From: CAVUAT01 sp963739545
GTDB lineage: Bacteria > Actinomycetota > Thermoleophilia > Solirubrobacterales > 70-9
Direction of reading: 5' to 3'
DNA length: 64,000 nucleotides
NCBI GenBank assembly: GCA_963739545.1
Contig: CAVUAT010000014.1
Coordinates: forward strand, 806,001 to 870,000
Position numbers and translations under genes: made by a program. Every line of letters starts with the position of its first letter. Position 1 is the stretch's first letter. Below the pieces are notes generated by a model. It ran no database searches, had not been told where the DNA came from, and saw nothing but the letters and a program-made list of their open reading frames with translations. Shown here one piece after another: positions 41,529-50,837 of the stretch.

Positions 41529-42452
41529 ATGCGCATCGACGAGATCCTGCAGCGGCCCGACCCGAGCTTCTCGGTCGAGTTCTTCCCATACAAGACCGAC
41601 AAGGGGCGCGACGAGCTGTTCGAGACGGTTCGCGTGCTCGGGGAGCTCGACCCGTCGTTCTTCTCCGTCACGTACGGCGCGGGCGGCTCGACCCACGACC
41701 GTCGCAAGACCCTGGAGATCACCCGAGCGATCCGCGACGAGCACGGGATCGAGACCATGGCGCACCTCAACTGCGTCGGCGAGACCGCCGAGGGCCTGCG
41801 CGCCGTCGTCGACGAGATCGCCGAGGGCGGGATCGAAAACGTCCTGGCGCTGCGGGGCGACCCGCCGAGCGGACAGCCGGACTTCGTCCAGCCCGAGGGT
41901 GGCCTCGGCAGCGCCGCCGAGCTCGCGGCGATGATCAGCGACGCCCGCCCCGAGCTCGCGATCGGCGGCGCCTGCTTCCCCGAGGTTCACCCTGAGGCCG
42001 ACGACCTGGCGAGCGATCTCGCCTACCTGAAGACCAAGGTCGACGCCGGCGCCCGCTTTCTGATCACCCAGCTCTTCTTCGACAACCAGGCCTACTTCGA
42101 CTTCGTGCCCGCGGCGCGCTCGGCCGGGATCAACGTGCCGATCATCGCCGGCATCGTGCCGATCGTCGGCTACAAGCAGGTTCAGAAGGTCTGCGCGCTG
42201 TGCGACGCAACGATCCCGGAGTCGCTGGCCGCCGCGCTCGAGGCAATCGGCGGCGACGAGCGCGCCGAATACGAGTTCGGGATCGCCTACACGGCGCAGC
42301 AGTGCTCGGCCCTGCTCGCCCACGGCGCGCCGGGGATCCACTTCTACGCGCTCAACAAGTGGCCCGCCACCAAGGCCATCATGGGCGCGCTTCGCGCCGC
42401 GCGGCCGTGGGACCGCGCCCCGGCGGAGCCGCTGGCGCTCCCCGCTACATAG
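41529..42452 (+). CDS. metF: Methylenetetrahydrofolate reductase MetF
   Basis: Flavoenzyme that makes 5-methyl-THF for methionine synthesis. TIM barrel of 307 residues: SVEFFPYKTDKG start, SVTYGAGGSTHDRR, AHLNCVGETAEG, NVLALRGDPP, GGACFPEVHPEA, LITQLFFDNQAYFDF and GIHFYALNKWPAT. The FFDN and GDPP motifs bind FAD and folate. ATG at 41529. The 173 bases upstream show no clear riboswitch. A hydrolase gene follows after 13 bases. Confidence 0.96.
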   Translation: MRIDEILQRPDPSFSVEFFPYKTDKGRDELFETVRVLGELDPSFFSVTYGAGGSTHDRRKTLEITRAIRDEHGIETMAHLNCVGETAEGLRAVVDEIAEGGIENVLALRGDPPSGQPDFVQPEGGLGSAAELAAMISDARPELAIGGACFPEVHPEADDLASDLAYLKTKVDAGARFLITQLFFDNQAYFDFVPAARSAGINVPIIAGIVPIVGYKQVQKVCALCDATIPESLAAALEAIGGDERAEYEFGIAYTAQQCSALLAHGAPGIHFYALNKWPATKAIMGALRAARPWDRAPAEPLALPAT

Positions 42453-42465
42453 ACTCCCCCAAGCG

Positions 42466-43320
42466 GTGCCGGAGTTTCTCCACAAGGGCAGGCGGATCTC
42501 TTACGAGACCTACGGGGAGGGCGATCGCCCGCTCGTGCTGATCCACGGGCTGCTCTTGAACAAGCACATGTTCAATCGGCTCGGCCCGGAGATGGCCAAG
42601 CGCGGCAACCGGGTGATCACGATCGACCTGCTCGGCCACGGCGACTCGGATCGCCCACCTGAGATGGTCAACTACTCGATGCGCTTCTTCGGCCAGGAGG
42701 TGATCGGGCTGCTCGACCACCTCGAGCTCGAACAGGCGGTGATCGGCGGCACCTCCCTCGGCGCCAACACCAGCCTCACAGTCGCCCGCGACGCCCCGGA
42801 GCGCGTCAAGGGGATGATGATCGAGATGCCGGTGCTCGACAACGCGCTGCTCGCGACGACCGCCTTCTTCACCCCCATCCTGGCCGGGCTGCGCTTCGGC
42901 GCGCCCGTGCTCAAGGGCGTCGCCTCGGTCGCTCGCCGCGTCCCGCGCACAATCGGCCTCGTCGACCTCTGGCTCGACGCCGCCCGTCAGGACCCCGTCC
43001 CCTCGGCGGCGGTGCTGGAGGGCCTCTTCCTGGGTGCGTCGGCTCCGCATCACGACGAGCGCGTACGGATGGGCCAGCCGACCCTCGTGATCGGCCACCG
43101 TGCCGACCCCATCCACGCGTTCTCGGACTCCGGGATGCTCGCCGGCGAGCTTCCCAACGCTCGGCTCGTGCAGGCGACGTCGATCGTGGAGTGGCGGATC
43201 ACCCCGAAGCGCCTCGACGACGAGCTGAGCGGGTTCCTCGACGACGTATGGAGCGGGCTCGCGGGCCCCGGCTGGACACCGAAGGCCGCGGCTGAGGCAC
43301 CGCTTAGGCAGAGTCGCTAG
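42466..43320 (+). CDS. Alpha/beta hydrolase
   Basis: 284 residues with the hydrolase fold: oxyanion HGLLLNKHMF, ITIDLLGHGDSDRP, nucleophile elbow GGTSLGANTSL (Ser in GTSLG), and a late acid and His region (GHRADPIHAF). A C-terminal extension of about 30 residues is Pro/Ala-rich. GTG start at 42466, probably in one unit with metF. Substrate unknown; esterase or lactonase activity is the default reading. Confidence 0.88.
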   Translation: MPEFLHKGRRISYETYGEGDRPLVLIHGLLLNKHMFNRLGPEMAKRGNRVITIDLLGHGDSDRPPEMVNYSMRFFGQEVIGLLDHLELEQAVIGGTSLGANTSLTVARDAPERVKGMMIEMPVLDNALLATTAFFTPILAGLRFGAPVLKGVASVARRVPRTIGLVDLWLDAARQDPVPSAAVLEGLFLGASAPHHDERVRMGQPTLVIGHRADPIHAFSDSGMLAGELPNARLVQATSIVEWRITPKRLDDELSGFLDDVWSGLAGPGWTPKAAAEAPLRQSR

Positions 43321-43334
43321 ATTCGCGCGCTCGT

Positions 43335-44108
43335 ATGGCCGGCAACAAGGAAGAACGCGAGCGCCTTCGCCAGGAGCGGCTCGCCGCACAGCAGAGCGCG
43401 GGCACGAGCGAGCGGACGAGGCTGATCGCCGGCTACTTCGTCGCGGGCCTGCTCGGCCTCGCGGTGCTCGCGGGCCTCGGGATAGTCCTGTTCGGAGGCG
43501 ATGAGAACGGCTCCGCGGCGCAGGTCGAGGAAGGCTGCGACAACGCCGCGATCCAGGCGGAGATCGGGGTCTTCCAGGACTACGAGTGCGACAACCGCGA
43601 GGGCACCCCGCCGCCGGAGCTCCAGTTCGGCGACCTCGACGAGTCCATCACGCAGGCCAAGTGCACGCCGATGCTGGACCTGCCCGACGAGGGCAGCACC
43701 CACTTCACCGACGAGACCAAGGGCGACTACAAGACCCAGCCGCCCACCTCGGGCGACCACCTGAGTGCGCCGAACGAGGCAGGCAGCGGCGCCGTCGCCG
43801 ACGGCGCGTACATCACCACGCCCCCCGAGTCTCGACTGGTGCACTCGATGGAGCACGGGCGGGTCGAGATCCGCTACGACCCCGACCTCCCCGAGGACCA
43901 GCAGCTCGCCCTGAAGGGGGTCTTCGACGAGGACCCGGGCGGCATGATCATGGTGCCCGACCCCGACCTGCCTTACGCGGTCGGGTTCAGCGCCTGGACC
44001 AACGCCGTCGGCTGCTCCGAGTACGACCCGCTTGTGCTCGACGTACTGCGGAACTTCCGCGACACGTTCCGCGGGAACGGGCCCGAGAACTTCCCGATCA
44101 ACCTCTAG
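43335..44108 (+). CDS. DUF3105 membrane-anchored protein
   Basis: 257 residues. A charged start (KEERERLRQERLAAQQ) leads to a TM helix at about 34-54 and an extracytoplasmic domain with the DUF3105 signature: YKTQPPTSGDHLSAPNEAGSG, then VHSMEHGRVEIRYDPDLP. The conserved His residues suggest metal binding. Several Cys are present (EEGCDNA, YECDN, QAKCT, VGCSEYD). DUF3105 function is not established. Starts 14 bases after the hydrolase; a terminator-like hairpin follows. Confidence 0.88.
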   Translation: MAGNKEERERLRQERLAAQQSAGTSERTRLIAGYFVAGLLGLAVLAGLGIVLFGGDENGSAAQVEEGCDNAAIQAEIGVFQDYECDNREGTPPPELQFGDLDESITQAKCTPMLDLPDEGSTHFTDETKGDYKTQPPTSGDHLSAPNEAGSGAVADGAYITTPPESRLVHSMEHGRVEIRYDPDLPEDQQLALKGVFDEDPGGMIMVPDPDLPYAVGFSAWTNAVGCSEYDPLVLDVLRNFRDTFRGNGPENFPINL

Positions 44109-44127
44109 CGCCACCTGCAGCACCCGC

Positions 44128-44157
44128 TTGGCTCCGAACGCCGCCTTGCGGAGCCAA
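44128..44157. terminator. Hairpin after the DUF3105 gene
   Basis: TTGGCTCC (44128-44135) pairs perfectly with GGAGCCAA (44150-44157) around a 14-base loop, 19 bases past the stop codon. No T-run follows on the plus strand, so termination would be U-tract-independent. Confidence 0.45.
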
Positions 44158-44191
44158 AACCCCCGCCGTGCAACGGTGTTCCAGGTAAGGA

Positions 44192-45421
44192 ATGCGAGGC
44201 AGGCTGACAATCGCTGCGGCGCTCGGCGCCGTCCTCTTCTGCGCCTGGGTGGCAGCCCCGGCGCTGTCGCTGCACCCCTACATCCCCGCCGCCGAGGACT
44301 TCGAGGCCTCGCTGCCCGACGCCAAGCGCCTGCAACCCGAGGCAGCGCCCAGCGAGCTGGAGCGACTCCACGGCCATCGCCACGCAGACGCCTTGGCGAC
44401 CGGGCACGGCCCGCCGCAGTGGATCTCGCCTCCGGTGAGCGCACCCGAGCGCTTCGACCTGGTCGGAGTCGCTCGTGAGATGCGCGAGGTCGAGATCCGG
44501 GTGCGCGACTCGGGCGGCGAGTGGAGCGACTGGGTCCGACAGCACGAGGGCACTCCCGTCTACGTCGACGGCGCCGACGAGGCGCAGGTGCGCGCCGCGT
44601 TCGAGCCCGAGGGCGAGCTGCACTTCGTCAACGTCAGCGGCACGGCCGGCGGCCTCGCCGACCGGCTCCTGAACTCCGCCCGCAGCGCGGTCAGCGAAGC
44701 GTTCATCTCGATCGCATCGACCCCCGTCGCCGAGGCGATCGCGAACAAGCCGAAGATCGTCACCCGGGCGGCATGGGGCGCGGACCTCGCCGACGGCGGC
44801 TGCCCGCCCCGCGAGCCCGCCGAGTACGGCGGCGTCTCGGCGGCGGTCATCCATCACACCGTGAACGCGAACGACTACTCGGCCGCCGAGGCGCCCGGGA
44901 TCGTGCTCGGGATCTGCCGCTTCCACGTCAACGCGAACGGGTGGAACGACATCGGCTACAACGCGCTCGTCGATCGCTTCGGCAAGCTCTACGAGGGGCG
45001 CGCGGGCGGGCTGGAGTACCCCGTGCTCGGAGCGCAGGCGCAGGGCTTCAATGCCCAGACGACGTCGATCGCCTCGATCGGCGAGCACACGTCGACGAAG
45101 CTGAGCAAGAAGGCGCGCGGCGCGATCATCAAGTTCCTGGCCTGGAAGATGAAGCTGAGCGCGGCGACGCCCGTGTCCGGGACGACGACGATGACGTCGG
45201 CCGGCGGGTCGCAAAGCCGCTACACCGCGGGGACCGTGATCACGGTGCCGCGCGTCATCGGCCACGGCACGCTCGGCCTCACCGAGTGCCCGGGCGCGAC
45301 CCTCGCGCCCCAGGTCGCCTCGATCCAGCTTGCGGTGCAGAAGCGCATCAAGAACGGGAAGAAGAAAAAGAGGAAGAAGCGCAAGAAGCGCGGCTCGGGC
45401 GGAGCTCAGCCCGCTCGGTAG
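44192..45421 (+). CDS. Secreted N-acetylmuramoyl-L-alanine amidase (PGRP-like) with basic tail
   Basis: 409 residues with a signal peptide (residues 1-26). Residues about 60-150 are a beta-rich domain with the EVEIRVRDSGGEWSDW strand pattern common before actinobacterial amidases. The amidase_2/PGRP domain starts at VTRAAWGAD; zinc ligands appear in VIHHTVNANDYS, the GHGTLG region and ECPG. The tail is extremely basic (KNGKKKKRKKRKKRG). It would cut the bond between glycan and stem peptide in the wall. ATG 44192 follows AAGG. The 3' end overlaps the convergent GNAT gene. Confidence 0.92.
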   Translation: MRGRLTIAAALGAVLFCAWVAAPALSLHPYIPAAEDFEASLPDAKRLQPEAAPSELERLHGHRHADALATGHGPPQWISPPVSAPERFDLVGVAREMREVEIRVRDSGGEWSDWVRQHEGTPVYVDGADEAQVRAAFEPEGELHFVNVSGTAGGLADRLLNSARSAVSEAFISIASTPVAEAIANKPKIVTRAAWGADLADGGCPPREPAEYGGVSAAVIHHTVNANDYSAAEAPGIVLGICRFHVNANGWNDIGYNALVDRFGKLYEGRAGGLEYPVLGAQAQGFNAQTTSIASIGEHTSTKLSKKARGAIIKFLAWKMKLSAATPVSGTTTMTSAGGSQSRYTAGTVITVPRVIGHGTLGLTECPGATLAPQVASIQLAVQKRIKNGKKKKRKKRKKRGSGGAQPAR

Positions 45422-46335
45422 GCCGGGAAGAACCCGCCAGGCTCGGCGGACGCGGCGATTCGCAGCCGCTCGTATTCCTCGGGGTCGCAGACCACCTCGT
45501 GCGTGTGAAACGGAGCGGTCGCGTTCGCGAACCCCTGCTTGAAACGGTCGAGCGAGTCGCCCGGCTCCACGCCGCCACCCAGGTTGAGCGAGATGCCGAG
45601 CTCGCCGGCGAGCGAGGTCATCGCCGCGAACAGGTTCTTCATCGGGGAATCAGCGAGGGCGGCGTCGGCCGTTCCGCCGAGGAAGTAGTGCAGGTAGCCG
45701 TCGCTGCGGACCGCGATCGCGCCCGCCGACGGCGCCTCCCCCTCGCGCCCCGCGAGGAACAGCCAGGCGGGCTCGGTCGCCAGCAGCCGCTCGAAGTACT
45801 CGCTCGCGAACCGGTAGCGCTCGGATGCGCCGGTGCGAGCCATCGTCTCGGCGTAGGCGCGCTCGAACGCCGCGCGGTCCGACGACTCGGCGTCGGACCC
45901 CGGCTCGGCCGCGACGCGCCATCCGCGGCGCTCGTTCTGGCGGATCTGCTGGCCCAAGCGCTTGCGCAGCCCGCTCGGGAGACGAGGGTCGGCGATCTGG
46001 ACCTCGGCGCGCACCGTGCCCCCCGGCAAGCTCGGTGAGGTCCCGATCCGGTCGCGCACGAAGAGGCTCACGAGGCCCGTCTCGGACCAATCGACGTCCG
46101 CAGGCGGAACGGCCAGCTCCCCGCGCGCGCCGGGATAGCCGTATGGAGAGATCGCATCCGACCCCGCCGCGTCGTCGATCTCGCGCACGATCACGGGCAG
46201 CACCGCCCCCTCGCCGTCAGGCCCGATCGCCAGCGAGTGGGTCACGCCCTCGGCCGCCAGGAACTCCGGTGATCGGAAGAACTGGCTCTGCTCGGCGGCC
46301 GCCGAGCCGGCGTCGGAGATCAGCCGCGCCCTCAC
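45406..46335 (-). CDS. FemAB/GNAT-type acyltransferase (peptidoglycan-bridge-like)
   Basis: 309 residues with two GNAT-like halves. The second half holds SAGAIAVRSDGYLHYFLGGT, SPMKNLFAAMTSLAGELG, LNLGGGVEPGDSLDRFKQGF and a terminal VVCDPEEYERL, the pattern of the Acetyltransf_6/FemAB group that adds amino acids or acyl groups to lipid- or wall-linked acceptors. Genes of this kind are frequent in exopolysaccharide loci. It sits beside a second acetyltransferase and the sugar-transferase operon on the same strand. Confidence 0.85.
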   Translation of the reverse strand: MRARLISDAGSAAAEQSQFFRSPEFLAAEGVTHSLAIGPDGEGAVLPVIVREIDDAAGSDAISPYGYPGARGELAVPPADVDWSETGLVSLFVRDRIGTSPSLPGGTVRAEVQIADPRLPSGLRKRLGQQIRQNERRGWRVAAEPGSDAESSDRAAFERAYAETMARTGASERYRFASEYFERLLATEPAWLFLAGREGEAPSAGAIAVRSDGYLHYFLGGTADAALADSPMKNLFAAMTSLAGELGISLNLGGGVEPGDSLDRFKQGFANATAPFHTHEVVCDPEEYERLRIAASAEPGGFFPAYRAG

Positions 46336-46345
46336 CGGCGGCGCC

Positions 46346-46879
46346 TCAGTCCTCTGGCTCGGGCGGCTGGTCGTCGGGGAACCCGCCCCAGAGCTCGACG
46401 TCGATCAGCTCGCCCTCGTGACGGATGTGGTCGCGCAGCACACCCTCCTGCTTCCAGCCGTTGTATATGACCGCCTTCCTCGCGGCCTGGTTCGGAGCCG
46501 GGATGCGGCCGTAGACCTTGTGGGCGCCGAACTCCTCGTAGGCCTTCTTGTTGGTCAGCCGCTCCGCCTCGCGGCCGACCCCCTTCCCCCGTATGCGGTC
46601 GTCGCCCATGATCGCCCCGAGCTCAGGTGCGGCCTCGCCGCCGACGCCGTAGAGCGCGGTGAAGCCGACAGGCTCGTCGATCCCCTCGACCATGACCGCC
46701 CACTTGCGGTCGTCCCCGTCGGTCTTCATCGCACGCTCGACCCAGGCCTCGGCGTCGGATTCGGTGAACGAGTCTCGGTGCTCGAGCAGGTTGGCGGTCG
46801 CCCCGGGAGAGTTGAACCAGCGGTGGACCGCCGGCGCATCGCCTGGTTCGAACTCGCGCAGTGAGATCCCTCGGGCCAT
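46346..46879 (-). CDS. GNAT N-acetyltransferase (RimJ/RimL type)
   Basis: 177 residues. ISLREFEPGDAPAVHRWF start, acetyl-CoA pyrophosphate loop RGKGVGREAERL, and AHKVYGRIPAPNQAARKAV with the N-Q-A-A-R helix typical of RimJ/RimL. It could acetylate a protein N-terminus or a nucleotide-sugar amine for the neighbouring polysaccharide genes. Ten bases separate it from the FemAB-like gene, so they are one unit. Confidence 0.88.
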   Translation of the reverse strand: MARGISLREFEPGDAPAVHRWFNSPGATANLLEHRDSFTESDAEAWVERAMKTDGDDRKWAVMVEGIDEPVGFTALYGVGGEAAPELGAIMGDDRIRGKGVGREAERLTNKKAYEEFGAHKVYGRIPAPNQAARKAVIYNGWKQEGVLRDHIRHEGELIDVELWGGFPDDQPPEPED

Positions 46880-46891
46880 TTCGCGGCCAGC

Positions 46892-47575
46892 CTAGTCCTT
46901 GGGCGCTGATTCCTCGGGCGTGGATTCCTTCTCGGCCGCGCGGCGAAGCGGCGAGTCCTCGCTCGACCCGGCGTAGGGATCGCCCGCGGCGATTCCCACC
47001 CCCCGGACGAGCACCATCGGCGTCGAGGCGATGATCCTCAGGTCGAGGGCGAGGGAGCGGTGTTCTGCGTACCAGACGTCGAGCTCGATCCTCTGCTCCC
47101 AGGGGATCTCGGCGCGCCCCTTGATCTGGGCCCAGCCCGTGACGCCGGGCTTCAGCTCGAGGCGGCGGCGCTGGCGCGGCGTGTAGAGCGCGACCTGCGC
47201 CGGCAGGGTCGCCCGCGGCCCCACGATCGCCATCTCACCGCGCAGCACGTTGACCAGGTTCGGGAGCTCGTCCAGCGAGAAGCGCCGCAGCACGCGCCCG
47301 GCGCTGGTCACGCGCGGGTCCTCGCTGACCACGGCGGTCCCCACCCCGACGGGATCCGATCCTTCACTCATCGTGCGGAGCTTCCACATCTCGAACTCGC
47401 CGCCGTGCAGGCCCACCCTGCGCTGGCGATAGATCACGGGCCCGCGCGAGCCGAGCTTGATCGCCGCGGCGGCGATCGCCAGCACGGGCGAGGCGATCAG
47501 CAGGCCGAGGCCCGCGATCGCGACGTCAGCCGCGCGCGGCAGGCCGCGCCGCGAGGGCGATGGCGGAGCACTCAT
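46892..47575 (-). CDS. Undecaprenyl-phosphate sugar transferase (initiating enzyme)
   Basis: 227 residues of the bacterial sugar transferase (WbaP/WcaJ) catalytic domain. One membrane re-entrant helix at 14-36 (ADVAIAGLGLLIASPVLAI), then GPVIYRQRRVGLHGGEFEMWKLRTM, LRRFSLDELPNLVNVLRGEMAIVGPRA and KPGVTGWAQIKGR. It moves a sugar phosphate onto undecaprenyl phosphate and starts the repeat unit. The N-terminal four-helix sensor of WbaP is absent. It heads the export locus, 52 bases from the next glycosyltransferase. Confidence 0.92.
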   Translation of the reverse strand: MSAPPSPSRRGLPRAADVAIAGLGLLIASPVLAIAAAAIKLGSRGPVIYRQRRVGLHGGEFEMWKLRTMSEGSDPVGVGTAVVSEDPRVTSAGRVLRRFSLDELPNLVNVLRGEMAIVGPRATLPAQVALYTPRQRRRLELKPGVTGWAQIKGRAEIPWEQRIELDVWYAEHRSLALDLRIIASTPMVLVRGVGIAAGDPYAGSSEDSPLRRAAEKESTPEESAPKD

Positions 47576-47627
47576 CGAGACGCCGCCCGACGGGACTCAC
47601 CGAAGCGGATGAGGACCCGGTTGGGTC

Positions 47628-48764
47628 TCATCGCGTGCCCTCGACCTTCTCCCAGCCAATCGGCACCCCGCCGGCCCTGATGCGGTCGAACAGGCCGACC
47701 GCGATCGAGGCCGTGACCGTGAAGTAGTAGTAGGCGATGCGCAGCGGCAGAAAGGGAACGAAGCGCCCGAGCAGCGCCGCGGCGAGGAAGCCCAGCTGCA
47801 GCGCCATCGTCACGACGTAGAGGGTGCCCTCGCCGAGCAGCGCCGCGTTGGCGCCGAGCGCCACCAGGTGCAGCCACGGGGTCAGGTAGCGCAGCAGGCG
47901 ATGCGAGTAGATCTCAAGCGCGTAGGCGGGCGAGTAGCCGCGCGGGCTCAGCATCCCCCACTTCAGCATCACGTCCCACAGGCCCCACATCATTCGCCGC
48001 TTGCGCTTGAACTCGCCCTCCACAGTCGGCGCCATGCGCTCGGTTGCGAGCGCGCTCGGCTCGTAGACGGCGCGCCAGCCTCGCTTGGTCAGCTCGAACG
48101 GGAACCCGATGTCCTGGCCCCGGCTCGGGTGCAGCTCGACGTAGGCCTCGCGTCGAACGGCGTAGATCCCGCCGTTGCCGGCGGTGATCCCGGCGAGGCC
48201 CGACTCCATCTCTCGCACCGCCATCTCGTAGCGCCAGTAGAGGCCCTCCTGGTTGCCCCCCTCGCCGCCCGAGAAGCGGACCTGGCCGCAGACGTACCCG
48301 ACTCGCTCGTCTGCGAAGCGCGCGACGAGGCGTCGCATCGCGTCCGGCTCCCAGAAGCTGTTGGCGTCGGAGAAGGCGACGATCTCGGTGTCTGCTTCGC
48401 GCACCGCGGCGTTCAGCGCCTGGACCTTCCCGCCGCGCGGCAGGTCAAGCACCCGGTCGGCTCCGGCCTCGCGGGCGAGCTCAACCGTTCGGTCGGCCGA
48501 GCCGTCGGAGGCGACAACGACCTCCAAGCGCTCGCGCGGGTAGTCCAGCTCGAGCGCGTTGCGGACCTTCTCGGCGATCACCCTCTCCTCGTCGTAGGCG
48601 GCGATCACGAGGGTCACGCCCGGCGGCTCCGGGCCCAGCGCGTCGCGCTCGCCGCCGCTCTCGCCGAACAGGCGGCTGAGCACCGCGAGCAGCAGCGGAT
48701 AGCCGACGTGCGCGTAGGCGATCAGGGCGAGCGCGCCCCAGAAAAAGACCTCAAGAAAAACCAT
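47628..48764 (-). CDS. Glycosyltransferase family 2, membrane-linked
   Basis: 378 residues: N-terminal TM helix (residues 5-27), GT-A domain (VTLVIAAYDEERVIAEKV, EVVVASDGSADRT, IVAFSDANSFW) and an RGQDIGFPFEL acceptor-side block, then three or four C-terminal TM helices after residue 280. This layout is like processive or lipid-linked GT2 enzymes. It would act at the inner membrane face to extend a glycan. Neighbours are the initiating transferase and a GT4. Confidence 0.9.
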   Translation of the reverse strand: MVFLEVFFWGALALIAYAHVGYPLLLAVLSRLFGESGGERDALGPEPPGVTLVIAAYDEERVIAEKVRNALELDYPRERLEVVVASDGSADRTVELAREAGADRVLDLPRGGKVQALNAAVREADTEIVAFSDANSFWEPDAMRRLVARFADERVGYVCGQVRFSGGEGGNQEGLYWRYEMAVREMESGLAGITAGNGGIYAVRREAYVELHPSRGQDIGFPFELTKRGWRAVYEPSALATERMAPTVEGEFKRKRRMMWGLWDVMLKWGMLSPRGYSPAYALEIYSHRLLRYLTPWLHLVALGANAALLGEGTLYVVTMALQLGFLAAALLGRFVPFLPLRIAYYYFTVTASIAVGLFDRIRAGGVPIGWEKVEGTR

Positions 48765-48773
48765 GGGTTGGGA

Positions 48774-49890
48774 TTATCCGGCGAGCAGCCGTTCGTAGAA
48801 GGCGAGGGTACGGCGGCCGATCTCCTCCCAGCGAGTACTCGCCCGCAGCCGCGGCTCGCGCCGCGGCCGCGAGCCTGTCTCGCTCGTCGGGGTCGTCGAG
48901 CAGTTCCCGGAGGGCCTCGGCGAGCGCGTCGGGGTCGCCGGGCGGCACGGTTCGGGCCGCCCCGAGCTCCGCGACCTCCGGGAAGCCGCCGATCGCGCTC
49001 AGCACCAGCGGCCGCCCGAAGGCGAGCGCCGTGTAGAGGACGCCCGACTGCTCGATGTTGCGGTACGGCAGGGCGACGACGTCGGCGCGCCGCATGAAGG
49101 CGGGTATCTGCGCGTCGGGGACGAAGCGGTCGATGAAGCGCACCCGTCCGCGCGCCGCCGCGGCCAGCTCGCGGAGCGGCTTCATCGGGACCATCGGTCT
49201 GCCGACGACCCAGAGCTCGGCGCCGGCGCCGAGGCGGCGGAACGCCTCGAGGAGGACGTCGGTCCCCTTGTACGGCCGGATCAGGCCGAACGCGAGGATC
49301 ACGGGCCCCTTGACCTCCGCCAACTCAGGGGGCAGCGGCTGCTCATCGGCCTGGCGCGTGAGGTAGTCGAAGGCGCCGTGCGGGATCACCTCGATGCGCC
49401 CGGGGTCCACCCCGAACTGCGAGGCGAGGCGCTCGGCGCCGTGGCGGGAGTGGGCGACGATCCCGTCCATGCGGGCGAGCAGCCGCTCGAGCGTCGACGC
49501 GATGGGTGTTTCGCTATCGGGGAAGCGCCAGTGCATCGTGAACACCCGCGGGTGGACCGGGGCGAGCAGCCTGTGGTCGAGCTGGGGGACCGGCAGCCAC
49601 TGGTAGTGGACGACGTCGGCGCCCCGCGCGTGGCGGCGGTGGCGCAGCATCCCCGGGAGGTGCTCGGCGGCCCGCATCGCGCGCCTCGCTCGCGCGTTCG
49701 CCGGGCCCGAGGCGGAGCTTCGGCGATAGAAGAGCTCGGTGACCTCATAGCCCTCCCCCACGGGCACCGAGCCGTAGGGAAACCGGCAGGTGACGAGCTC
49801 GACCTCAGCCCCTGCCCGCGCGAGCGCGCCCGCCAGGGCGTGGTCGTAGGGAGGCGTGTATGCAGCCGGATCGACGATCTGAACGCGCAT
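48774..49890 (-). CDS. Glycosyltransferase family 4, frameshift near C-terminus
   Basis: About 372 residues with the GT-B fold. N-terminal Rossmann half (VQIVDPAAYTPPYDHALAGALA, VVHYQWLPVPQLDH), then the donor half with VILAFGLIRPYKGTDVLLEAF and ALPYRNIEQSGVLYTALAFGRPLV (the E-x7-E-like region). One extra base near 48831 hides the true end; the corrected frame closes EYSWEEIGRRTLAFYERLLAG at 48774. ATG 49890. Part of the exopolysaccharide locus. Confidence 0.9.
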
Positions 49891-49907
49891 GGGGGAGCAT
49901 TCTCGCC

Positions 49908-50837
49908 GTGAAGCTGTCCTATTGCGTGGTCAACACCGACGGCCGGGAAGATCTTCTCGCCTGCCTCGACGCGATCGAGCGCACCGCGCCCGCCGGCGTC
50001 GACGCCGAGATCCTGGTTCTGGACAACGCCTCGGGCGACGGATCGGCCGAAGCCGTGCGCTCGCGCGGCGGCGATGTGCGCCTGATCGCGCTCGAGCGCC
50101 GCGAGGGGAAGGCCGCCAATGACTCCCGCCTGCTGCGCGAGTCCCGCGGCGAGTACTCGCTGCTGCTGAACGAGGACTCCGAGCTCACCCCGGGGGCTAC
50201 CGCGGCCCTGATCGCCGCCCTGGACGCCGACCCCGGCGCGGCGGCGGCCGGCGCGCAGCTCCTCTCCTCCTCGGGGGAGCCGGCCCCGTGCGCCTGGCGG
50301 CTGCCCGGTTGGGGCACGAGCATCGCCTCGGCGCTGTTCCTGCACCGCCTCTTCGTCACACAGAGCGGCGGCGAGCACACCCGCGAGGTCGGCTGGGTGC
50401 AGTCGAGCGCCATGCTCGTGCGCGGCTCGGCCGCGGAGGAGGTCGGCTACCTCGATCCCGACTTCTTCATCTACTCCGACGAGACGGACTTCAGCAAGCG
50501 CCTGCGCGACGCCGGCCACACGATCCTCTTCGTGCCGGCCGCGCGGGCGATCCACCACGACCAGCTCGCCTCGGACTCGACCGGCGCCGACCGCCGCATG
50601 GTCGAGTTCAGCCGCAACCGCGACCTCTACCTGCGGAAGCACCTCGGAGCCGCCTCGGCGTTCGGACTGCGGCCGGTGATCGCCTTTCCCTACCTCGTAC
50701 GGGCCGCTGTCAACGCGGCGTGGCCCGGCCGCTCACCGCGGCGATTCGTCGCCCTCGCCCGTCAGGCACTCCAGCCGGGCCGCGGCGAGGGCATCCGCGA
50801 GGCGGCTGAGGCCTACAACCGCAGGCTCGACGCCTAG
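49908..50837 (+). CDS. Glycosyltransferase family 2 (rhamnosyltransferase-like)
   Basis: 309 residues. GT-A motifs: LSYCVVNTDGREDLLACL, ILVLDNASGDGSAE, SLLLNEDSELTPGA, VGYLDPDFFIYSDETDFSKRL (the base-containing E-D-x-D region) and a C-terminal membrane-associated helix. Similar to WbbL-type dTDP-rhamnosyl transferases. GTG 49908 gives MKLSYCVV; an earlier ATG would add an Arg-rich piece that overlaps the divergent gene. It is the only plus-strand gene in this part of the locus and ends four bases into the flippase gene. Confidence 0.9.
   Translation: MKLSYCVVNTDGREDLLACLDAIERTAPAGVDAEILVLDNASGDGSAEAVRSRGGDVRLIALERREGKAANDSRLLRESRGEYSLLLNEDSELTPGATAALIAALDADPGAAAAGAQLLSSSGEPAPCAWRLPGWGTSIASALFLHRLFVTQSGGEHTREVGWVQSSAMLVRGSAAEEVGYLDPDFFIYSDETDFSKRLRDAGHTILFVPAARAIHHDQLASDSTGADRRMVEFSRNRDLYLRKHLGAASAFGLRPVIAFPYLVRAAVNAAWPGRSPRRFVALARQALQPGRGEGIREAAEAYNRRLDA

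Noticed and set aside
50733..50834. Extension of the flippase gene through the convergent glycosyltransferase
   Set aside because: The extended frame comes from one extra base near 50945; correcting it ends the protein at 50834, next to the opposite gene's stop.
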